Positions 55,766-64,000 of a DNA stretch of 64,000 bases are shown piece by piece (position 1 is the first letter of the stretch; the number at the start of each line of letters is the position of its first letter). The DNA comes from Ligula intestinalis. Lineage: Eukaryota > Platyhelminthes > Cestoda > Diphyllobothriidea > Diphyllobothriidae. Location of the stretch: contig JAYGXS010000004.1 of assembly GCA_036362985.1 (NCBI GenBank), forward strand, positions 66,903,661 through 66,967,660, written 5' to 3'. The notes under the pieces were generated by a model, which did no database searches, was not told the origin of the DNA, and saw nothing but the letters and a program-made list of their open reading frames with translations. The position numbers and the translations under genes are program-made.

Positions 55766-55924
55766 GGCTGCATCGAAATGGCTCATGGCACGTCTGTCAG
55801 CATCGCGGGAGGCTCGCTGGAAGTCATCCACGTCATTTAGGAAGTTTTCCGCAATTGACTGAGCGTGACGCGAAGCGGTGAACATGTCTGGACCTATAAC
55901 GTCAATTTCCACGGTAGCCAACAT
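55766..55924 (-). CDS. Possible first coding exon, helical
   Basis: Minus strand, 53 codons from ATG at 55924 to donor GATGCAGCC|GTACGT at 55766, phase 0. Peptide: MLATVEIDVIGPDMFTASRH, AQSIAENFLNDVDDFQRASR, DADRRAMSHFDAA. It is amphipathic and charged. A pyrimidine tract lies just upstream, but no AG separates it from the ATG, so this is more likely a start exon than an internal one; an alternative acceptor is GTTATAG within it. Exit phase 0 allows joining to the exons at 50.2, 45.28 or 43.3 kb, not to 54.29 kb as drawn. It may be an alternative first exon. Confidence 0.55.
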
Positions 55925-55929
55925 GTCGC

Positions 55930-58330
55930 CGAGGTGAAGAAAGGGAAGAAAAAGGGGGAAACAGAAAATTCAGCGTTTCAGTCTTTTGTTTTGGTTTCCT
56001 GCCGCAGACCAAAAATGATAGCTGAAGCACTATCAATGTTCTCCTTTTGCTTTGAATAACGAAAGCGAAATGTTTGCAGTCTGCTAGCCGTGTGTTTGTG
56101 CGCGATTTATTGCACTCTTATGCTACTTCGATGACATCGAGAATTCGCAGAAGACCGTTCAACGAATCAACACGTAAAAACACTGTTGCAGCTGTCAGCT
56201 TTGTTAGGAGAGAGCCAGGGGATCGAAACAAATCCAGAAGAAAGAACGACAGCAAGAAAAAATGTGTACTTCGTGAATGCTGACTGCGCGGATTTTAATA
56301 CTTTTAATTTGCGGGCGTACACTCGATTCGGATTGGCTGATGCGCAACCTTGAACGCGCACACTGCCTACGTAGGACATGTAGGCGATTCCACTGCAGCT
56401 ATGTCTTGAACCGGGACAGGACCTTTCGGCCAGGGTAAAGGCGCGTTAGTAAGATGGACCAATGGGCTGCAAGTATCATCATGGCGATCGTCCCTCTTAA
56501 GCCGTGGGCGTAGATGCTAATTTTATAGTTAAAGAATGGCGTGTGATGGGCCTTGGCAAAACTAATCAGGGGTGACCTTTTCAAAAATTTATTCCAGCTG
56601 TTTAGACTGGGGACCACAATAAATAAGCCACCCTGGATTTATTTGTGGCACTGTTTACTCCCATTTCATTTTAAAATTAAAAAATATAATTTAGATTGAA
56701 TAAATCGTCTAAACTTGTAAATAGCACAGCATTTTAACATAAAGCTTTTCCCGGTAAATGTGTGAAGCTGACTTTTGGACATTATTACTTAATCTTACTT
56801 GTCCAGAATTCAAACCTATTCGCCGTTTCATTAAATATACGCATCATCATTTATTTTTTTACATAACATACATTTTACAAATTATCATGCATACATTTTT
56901 TTAATAGAGAGTAACAAAATGGTAAACGAACGCAGGTGACATATGTTTACCATAAGACAGAAGGGGACTATAATGTCCACATAAGACCCCTTAGAAAGGT
57001 ACCTTCAAGTTAAGCCAGCAGTTCTGTTTTCTTTTGTATTTGTGTATGTTACTCACAGAACAAATTGACAGGAGAAGTGTGGTCTTCAGCCAGATAATAT
57101 TTGCAAACTTCATGCAAAAATGCACATATAAGCGGTTCAGCTGAATTTTTAACCTTTGTAGGCAGGGCAATTAAAATTAAAATTTTCCTCTTTAACAACT
57201 TATAATACTTTTGCCTTGGTAAAAGATTATTACAAGAACCAAAATCGAGTATTTAAGTATTTGGATACTATAAAGGCCATAAAGCCAACCTATTTGTTGA
57301 GAGCAGACGTCCGATGAACTTTACCAAATATAAATATCGACGTTCTGAATTTTGAAACCGGGAATTTACTTTAATTTCGCAGACTTATTCAAGAGTAAAT
57401 AAAGAACCATAAAAAAAGGTAAACCTCTGGAATAGTAAATTCATATCCAGAGTTAAAAATTTTTTTACAATTTTAAGATACAGACGTGATTATCAGTTTC
57501 ATCGTAAAAATAGGTTTTGAAGGATTGTTTGGTTGAATTGTCTAACAATTATTGAGAATGACATGCGATTTAGAGGAATGAAGAGTCGCGTTGCTTGCTG
57601 GAAATATGTTTAATGTACGACGTTCCACAACGGTAAGTAATTTAGTAAACACTGGCCTTTTTAGTTTTGATACGTATCGTCAAAAATGAAGTATATTCTA
57701 GTAGTCCACAGAGATGATTAGTTGATTTATCGAAGGTGGAATCCTGTTAGATTTGTGTCAAAGAAACTTGTTCGTATTATTTTTGGCTTATCTAAAAACT
57801 ACAACCATTATCTTTGAGTTTATTAGGGTATTCTCATATTTATTCCTATTCAATAGGATAAAGTTTAAAACCCCCTGTTGTTAGGTTAATTGCACCATCT
57901 TTTCATATATTTTGACAAAAAAGTATTTCAATTTAAAGAATGCGATATGGTTAAAGTCTTTTGCACAATTAATCATGCCAAATAAAATAGCTGTCATATA
58001 GGTTTAAAAATTGATACAAATTTTTCAGTAAAATATGACGTTACATAAGGCATTTCATTGCGCCTAAATTTTACGTGAGTGATAAGCCAATAACAAATGC
58101 AGGTTTCGTACACCCTGCAACATAGAAAATATGTAATTCCTCTTGCCTGAATAAATGCAAACGAATATAATGGAAATTTACTTTAACTGTTAGTCCAAAC
58201 TATGCCCACTTTGCGCAATTCAATTATTAAGTCCACTTTATTGTCTATGTCTGACATATTTAAATACAAATAAGTAATATTTAACATAAATGAGTTTACT
58301 TATGGCCTTTATTTAACAAAACAACATTTT
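55930..58330. other. Upstream, mostly AT-rich DNA
   Basis: If 55924 is the start codon, the promoter should lie near 55.95-56.4 kb on the minus strand, but no clear TATA or initiator stands out. From 56.65 kb rightward the sequence is strongly AT-rich with no recognised exons or repeats. Confidence 0.35.
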
Positions 58331-58339
58331 AGGAAGCTG

Positions 58340-59970
58340 AGTAAACGCAACAGCCATAGTTCAGATGGAAAATGGAAGTAGCTGAAATAGTTTTATTGAT
58401 TATTTATTTATTTATAAACACGATGATTTTTAGATTTTTATTCGTGAGAGGACGAAACGTTGGGCAAATAAAATGCTGGGTCCAGAGAGCGTTTTTTAGC
58501 CTGCTATATGTATATATTGACGTTTCATTTTTGCATAAGATACGACTAAATAAGGTTTTGGCGCATATAGAAGACTGCTTTCAACTGTTGGGTTAGAAGA
58601 AAAACAAGTGGTGCAACTGGAAGATTACATTTGCAATTCGGATTAAAATCCTTCAAACCCATTTCCCTCCAAAAGCTGTTTGGACGTTTTTCAGATGCTA
58701 TACAATGCTTAATGAATATTTTGAGTACTCACAAAAAACGATAATATACATTTGGTACAGTAAGTGTGATCCCTCAGGATTCTGTGCTCTAATCCCCACT
58801 TGTAAAAAATATGTATTCCGGAATGTTCATTTTACACTCTGCTTTGTATTTGCGTCTATCTTCAGTCCAACATTGTGTGATTTTATTGAGTTTTCCCAGG
58901 AAAACCTATTTATCTTGAATATACTGAACCAAATTGAACCAAAGGAAGACAACCTAAGGAAAGTGGAACCCACTTTCTGCTTCATCTCAATGAATCTGTG
59001 AACGACTTGGCCTAACGCTGGATTATTATTCTCCCATACAAACACGCACTGCCGCAGAACCTTGGTTTGAGATAGCTTGTTTCCTAGGAGGCCACCTGTA
59101 CATGGTAACATAGACTTCAGCTCAAAATCGTAAACACGCTATCTGTTAAACTGATCTGTAAACACGCTGGGTATGCATGAAGGAAGAATTAGATGAACGA
59201 GTAAAACGTACAGCATTTAATTTGCCCAAACTTTATCGTCTAAATTGCCGCCATCACCTTTCATGAGATAGGTCACACACTTTACATGCTGAAGTCCCTC
59301 TGACGCTAAATATACTCTAGTTACGCATGATCATCTTTCCAGAAACTTTATTCTACCTACTGATTTTTATAAGTAGCTACTATATATTTACCTACGTTTG
59401 CTTGAAGCAGAGGATCTTACGAACTTTGGCTGCATGATCAATGAAAGGTTCCACCCAGATTGACAGTAGTAGTCTTAACTCTGTCTCAGTGACCTTTTTA
59501 CATTGATCCATGCAGAGGAAAATGACCAAGGAACTTGCAGCTCCAATATATCAAGGTGAATCAGTAACCCACGGACCTGCCCCTTTGCAAACTATTTAAG
59601 CCAAACCTTTTGGCTAGTAATACATTTAAGATATTGAGGCCGCACACGCCATCCCTGTTGCAAATTAGTTGTGTGTTGTAAACTAAAGGCTTTCATCGAA
59701 TGCCTTGTTTTTTTTAAATAGAAGGGTTTCAATTTTAAAAAAAGGCTTTTCATTTTTGGTAAGAAAAGATTACGAGCATTGCAAGCTTCACCGTAGAATG
59801 TCCGTCACATAATATGGCGACTTCTACAGGATATACTATTCATAAACATAATATGTTTTTAATTCATGGTTTTTGGGTCGCAACACCTGATCCAGGTAAC
59901 TGAGGGAGAGGCCATGTTTAGCGATATCTCCATAAGACACGATGCTTTTCTTGCTTTATGCATTTCTTCG
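58340..59970. other. Non-coding AT-rich DNA
   Basis: Several open frames of 70-100 codons (58.37-59.11 kb) overlap on both strands and show no domain. No RNA gene or recognised mobile element. Confidence 0.35.
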
Positions 59971-59984
59971 TGGACAATTACTGT

Positions 59985-60120
59985 CTGCTCCACCGTAAGA
60001 ATACTGGACTTCTACTGAAGAGGTTGCGAGTTTGGGTCTTGGGTTGAACTACATCTGAGTTTGGATATGACTGGCTGATGATGACAAAAAATCCAGAAAG
60101 AACCATTGCAGTCTCTCTTC
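59985..60120 (+). repeat. tRNA-like short repeat, family B
   Basis: CCACCGTAAGAATACTGGAC, then AGAGGTTGCGAGTTTGGGTC gives A/B-box-like positions, followed by GGCTGATGATGACAAAAAAT, CCAGAAAGAACCATTGCAGT and CTCTCTTCTC, the family tail. Confidence 0.55.
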
Positions 60121-60739
60121 TCCTTGTCAGTTATGTTCTTCTGAGAATACTGTTATCATTACTCCTGATGTCTTTATGCTACACGAATTCCAGTCTCAGA
60201 AATCGCAAATCACATTGCACTGAAGATACTAGCAATACTTTTACTGCCAGCGCTGCATTACTTTGGGCTGAGGGACTCCAAAGATCTAACCAATCACCAC
60301 CTAATCCTTTACTGTTTTTCGTCCTCTGTCCATGCATCAAAAGTTGAAGTTGAGTGAACGACGGTAATTGAAGTGGAAAACACAGAACATTATGCTATCC
60401 TAGAGTAAACTTGAGGTTTTACGAGTAGACCGCAGAACGAGCTGTTGTCGTCCACAGAAATTCAAATAGTGATGCGCATAGATAGCTTTTATTTTCCGAA
60501 TAAAGCCGTATCATCTTATTCCTGGCATCCAACTATTTATAGTGTGCCTCCTGTAGTAGCTAGGTGCACGCATTTTGGACAGAAAAAGACAAGAAATTGG
60601 ACGAAACGTGTGGGTATTATTAGGACCATATCGCAACTTTAGATTATGAATTCTTAAGCGGATTTTCACAGCTTTTAAGATGTTTGACTGGAAAAATTGC
60701 GCACGAAATGCCGTCCGCTGTTCTTTTTGTAAATCCGAA

Positions 60740-60890
60740 GAGCAATTGACAAGCCTACGTACACTTTCAATAAATTCCCCTCAGGCCGTTACATTTATAA
60801 ATTTACATTGATAATTGTAACGGTCTGATGAGAATTTATTGAAGGTATACGTATGCTCGCCAATTGCTCTTCTTATTTCTGCGATTAGAA
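60740..60890. mobile_element. Inverted pair of PLE ends (foldback hammerheads)
   Basis: Left arm (about 60740-60800: GAGCAATTGACAAGCC, TACACTTTCAATAAATTCCCC, TCAGGCCGTTACATTTATAA) is the inverse of the right arm (about 60815-60880: ATTGTAACGGTCTGATGAG, AATTTATTGAAGGTATACG, TATGCTCGCCAATTGCTC), with a short AT spacer. Both arms are PLE hammerhead ends. The left arm has core CTGAGGG (damaged). Confidence 0.75.
60821..60861 (+). ncRNA. Hammerhead ribozyme motif
   Basis: CGGT, core CTGATGA (60825-60831), GAATTTATT, GAA followed by G where A15.1 is expected, stem III GGTAT/ATGCT around ACGT, C (60858) and GCC. The core is otherwise intact; the A-to-G change at the 15.1 position is probably harmful. 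Confidence 0.6.
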
Positions 60891-61319
60891 TTTTTGCAAC
60901 CTTCAAACTTCTTTTTAAAGCCAGAATTGAGCGTGACAAGCTAGTCAAGTCTGTAGGCTGGAAAAGGCATCCTGACGTGCCTGTAAGAAGAAGCAGGTAG
61001 AGATAAGCAAATAGATGAAGCTACCAGGGTTTTACAAACCAGTCATTTTTTCAGCTTTTTGCAGTGGTTACTTTTATTTCTTTCTTCTACTTTGCAGCTG
61101 GCTGCGCTCTCGTTGAACCGAAGCAGTTAAATGTGCCGCAAGCAGCAGCCAAACTATGCGGAAACACTTTTGGCTGCCAGCTAGCACCTACACTGAGAAC
61201 GTAGAAAAAATAGTCTTCAGTTGCAAATCAAACCGGCGCATTCAAAAGCTTCAGACGTAAACCCTCAACAGCTATTTGATTTAAGTTTAGATATGGATAG
61301 TTTATAGGAAACACTAGCA

Positions 61320-61501
61320 ACGACCACGAATCTGAGGGGTCATTCTCTCAAATTAAAGGTGACAGGGGCCAGGCCGGACGCTCGGAAACACTTCTTCTCA
61401 AAAAGGGTGGTCGGAGCGTGGAATGCGCTCCTCAGGACGTCGTCATGTCGCAATCGCTAGAGGGTTTTAAGCGAAAACTGGATCGATATAGCAGGGCATG
61501 A
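61320..61501 (+). pseudogene. Non-LTR retrotransposon 3' end
   Basis: Plus-strand translation LRGHSLKLKVTGARPDARKH, FFSKRVVGAWNAL, then after a one-base frame change QDVVMSQSLEGFKRKLDRYS, RA and stop. The FFSxRVVxxWNxLP...VVxxxSxxxFKxxLD pattern is the conserved C-terminus of CR1/jockey/RTE-type LINE reverse-transcriptase proteins. 5'-truncated, as is usual for these elements. Confidence 0.75.
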
Positions 61502-62359
61502 TGGATCGGAACTGACAAGTTACAAAAATAATGACAATACTACTTTCAATTTTTCAGTAGTATTAGTTTTATATTCATTCACGTTTTCTATTCATAACGC
61601 CCTCCAACGCATAGCCTCATGCGAAGGTCTCCGCAATCTACCCTACTTGGATATCTGCTTACCATGATTACCCCGCTAGTGATCTTATCAGCCAGACCTG
61701 ACGGCTTAAACATTCAACCTTGGTTCAACCCAAAGCGAACTATTGACGATCTGAACCGATGCCTTTGTTTTTCCAGTTCCGTAAGCGGACTCTGCAGTCA
61801 GCAGTGAAGAATCAGGACGTTGCTTCCACACGGTGATGATCCTGGGAGCCTTTCCAATGCCCCCCCCCCCCCGTTGGAACCCCTTTTTTCTCCTAAATCC
61901 CACGCATTATTCCCACAAGGGCGACAGTTTTTCTCCCAAAAATCCTTGAGGAGTTTTTTCACTGTCTGCTCCTATTTTCATCCTATGACACAGGACAACT
62001 GGCCTCGCGAACAGTCTGAGAAACAAATTTTCTGCTACCACTGCACATATGTACAAATAGGGCACTTAAAGAATTTTTCCTACATATTTCTCAATATACT
62101 GATACTGATAATACGGTAACCAAAACCTTCGAATACCGCAATAAGGGACTGGGCGTTAGTTGGAATTTTACGAGGACGCAGTACGCCTTGTTTAAAATAT
62201 ATATTATACAAAATATTATAAACAGCTTATATATAGAAACAAACAAAAGCGCGAGCTGACAACCCTACCAGCACCATTTCCACGTAGCTCCGTCAAAATT
62301 CCGGTGCTGGAAGGGGCTAAACTGGGCAGCAGAATCTAAATACACGCGTTAATTTTTAA

Positions 62360-62500
62360 AGCAGAAAAAAACATTATTTTATTTAATATTTGTTGACAAC
62401 CGCCGTCATAAACTAATATTTATTGACCCTTACTAGCCAAGAATTGAATATTTGACCACAAAATACGTTCGGCAGTTGGAATTTAATTGAAGATGAAAAA
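62360..62500 (+). repeat. Diverged direct repeat, copy 1 (partner at 63185-63325)
   Basis: AACATTATTTTATTTAATAT, CCGCCGTCATAAACTAATAT, CTAGCCAAGAATTG, GACCACAAAATACGTTCGG recurs about 825 bp to the right. No coding. Confidence 0.65.
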
Positions 62501-63184
62501 TATGAATTTATTTAGCTTTAATGAACAGTACAATTTGTGCTAAAAGCCGACGATTTATGCGTATGGTTATCAATATAAACGTTAGATAATTATCAGTAGT
62601 TAGAACAAAAAATATTGCTTAGGCCTAATTCATTAAAATTTTAGAGCAATGACTAAAGCAAGGGAGAAAATAACAGAAGCTTAAGGTGACTGTGTGGATA
62701 AGTCTGAGGAAATGTCGAACTTGGTTAATTTGGATGATGGGATACGAAAGTTTTACTCATTAGAACCACTAAAAACGTTTATAAAACGACGCTGTGGATG
62801 GAATATGTGGTAGGAGATATAAATGGAGCAACTCATGTATTTTGTGTACATAATGCCATTTGTAGCTACTGTCGAGAATATTCTATGAATGTCATAATGC
62901 AAATCGAGAATGTTGTAGGACCACATATCTTCGAAACGATAGTGCCGTTTACTGCAGATATGACGAAAAGCGTGTGTATATGAAAGGGACCACAATGTAA
63001 TTGGATAAATTCAGGAGTGCCTCTAGAGACTCTTATTATAAAAAAAACTACTTTTAAATTTTCAGTAGCCCAACTTTCCTTTTAATTCGTTAAATTTCAC
63101 CAATAGGAGGTCGAATTTCTATTTTAGTTAAATTCCACCAGCGTATAGTCATAATGATGGAATTTTATTCTATTTAAGTATATT

Positions 63185-63325
63185 GAAACAAACATTATTT
63201 TGTTTTATATTTTTGACCACTTCCGTCACAAATAAATATTTTTTTACACTCACCAGCCAAAAATAAAACGTTTAACCACAAAATACGTTAGGTTGTTTGG
63301 CGGATGTAATGAATATTAAGATGGC
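63185..63325 (+). repeat. Diverged direct repeat, copy 2
   Basis: AACATTATTTTGTTTTATAT, TTCCGTCACAAATAAATATT, CCAGCCAAAAATAAAACG, AACCACAAAATACGTTAGG aligns with 62360-62500. The rest of 61.9-64.0 kb shows a C run (61861-61872) and no other feature. Confidence 0.65.
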
Positions 63326-64000
63326 CCTACAAATTAGTTTTGCCTGAGTAAGCAACTGAAGACGCCTCTGGTATTTTGTGCGTTCCAAGAGCTGCCGGGG
63401 ATACAGTAGACTATACCAAATAAGCAACCGAAATGGCAAATGAAATCCGTACAGTTTTTACTTGTTGTAATAAGATGTAATCGCAAGTCAATAAATATTT
63501 CCGCATGGGGTTACACTAGAGTATGTCGATCCGAACAAATAAACTGACTACCGGAATTTGTACAGATTTTGAACTAGGTCGAGTCAAAATAAGTTACAGG
63601 TCACTGAATATATCCGTGTGAGGTGATTCAAATAAGTGGGCGATGGAAGCCGAAAAAAGGCTTCCGAAGAAAGCAGTGTACAAATGTCTAGGCTAAAATG
63701 AAAGCATACCGCAGTTTAACTTAAAAAATGTAATAATATTATTCAAACAATTAATAGCGTTTTATTTAATAAATGCGCACATGAGAAAAGTCGTAAAACC
63801 ATAATGAACATGCTATATGGTGAGTCCCACAATCGATGCCTGCATGAAATACTACAGCCAAACACGCGTACTACAACTCAATAAGTAATATGCATCGCAA
63901 AGTAACCACGGGTGTTTTCTACAAGCTACCTTTTACCTTAGTTTATGTACCAAATTGTAAGGCAGTCATTTGCAAGAAAAATATTCGAAGTTCGGTCACA

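Noticed and set aside
58530..58600. Minus-strand segment ESSLLYAPKPYLVV behind acceptor CTTCTAACCCAACAG
   Set aside because: Very short, AT-rich context, no partner exon in phase found.
58705..59111. Overlapping open frames of nearly 100 codons on both strands
   Set aside because: Strongly AT-biased composition, no domain, no splice signals; antisense pair suggests chance.

Overview
The window looks like eukaryotic, intron-rich and repeat-rich nuclear DNA. Short open segments bounded by GT/AG signals are separated by kilobases of AT-rich non-coding DNA. Mobile-element debris is dominated by Penelope-like elements (PLEs) with GIY-YIG endonuclease remnants, plus a Helitron fragment, a non-LTR retrotransposon 3' end, tRNA-like short repeats and many hammerhead-ribozyme motifs. 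Together these suggest a flatworm with a large genome, most plausibly a diphyllobothriid tapeworm such as Spirometra. That assignment is inference; no taxonomic marker is present.

Host genes. One long minus-strand gene, or two adjacent ones, appears to cross most of the window. Candidate exons in transcription order are 55924-55766 (possible ATG exon), 54294-53874 (strikingly tyrosine-rich), 50238-50026, 45279-45148, 43324-43125 (helical, charged), 40995-40873 and 40787-40676 (apparently mutually exclusive by phase), 25077-about 24638, 8821-8050 and 5153-3354 (1800 bp). Most junctions are phase-compatible. The middle and C-terminal part is Ser/Pro-rich and looks disordered. I do not recognise the family. 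A short plus-strand open segment ending at base 172 may be the last exon of another gene.

Mobile DNA, left to right. 0.6-2.7 kb: PLE endonuclease scrap, PLE-type end sequence and an LTR-like block. 5-10 kb: diverged repeats, foldback elements and a tRNA-like short repeat family. 9.4-10.99 kb: three 3'-end copies of one PLE family. 12.8-13.5 kb: non-autonomous hammerhead-bearing element with 12-bp target duplications. 14.0-14.4 and 15.1-17.7 kb: two PLE reverse-transcriptase regions on the minus strand, the second long and with YADD preserved. 19.6-21.1 kb: plus-strand PLE with a mutated catalytic box. 23.7-28.9 kb: composite insertion flanked by PLE 3' ends with hammerheads, enclosing one host-like exon. 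29.1-31.4 kb: decayed Helitron Rep region. 32.1-34.9 kb: repeat interrupted by a 1.6-kb element. 36.3-36.7 kb: hammerhead element with an exact 12-bp target duplication. 41.4-42.3 kb: 478-bp tandem duplication. 43.5-43.9 kb: tandem pair of tRNA-like repeats. 52.1-52.8 kb: PLE endonuclease end. 60.7-60.9 kb: inverted pair of hammerheads. 61.3-61.5 kb: non-LTR retrotransposon 3' end.

Most of the DNA lies in introns of the minus-strand gene or in flanking sequence, so the mobile elements are mainly intronic passengers. The main signals of interest are the recurrent hammerhead motifs in PLE ends and the exon that sits inside a PLE-bounded insertion. All boundaries were read by eye; splice sites are predictions.
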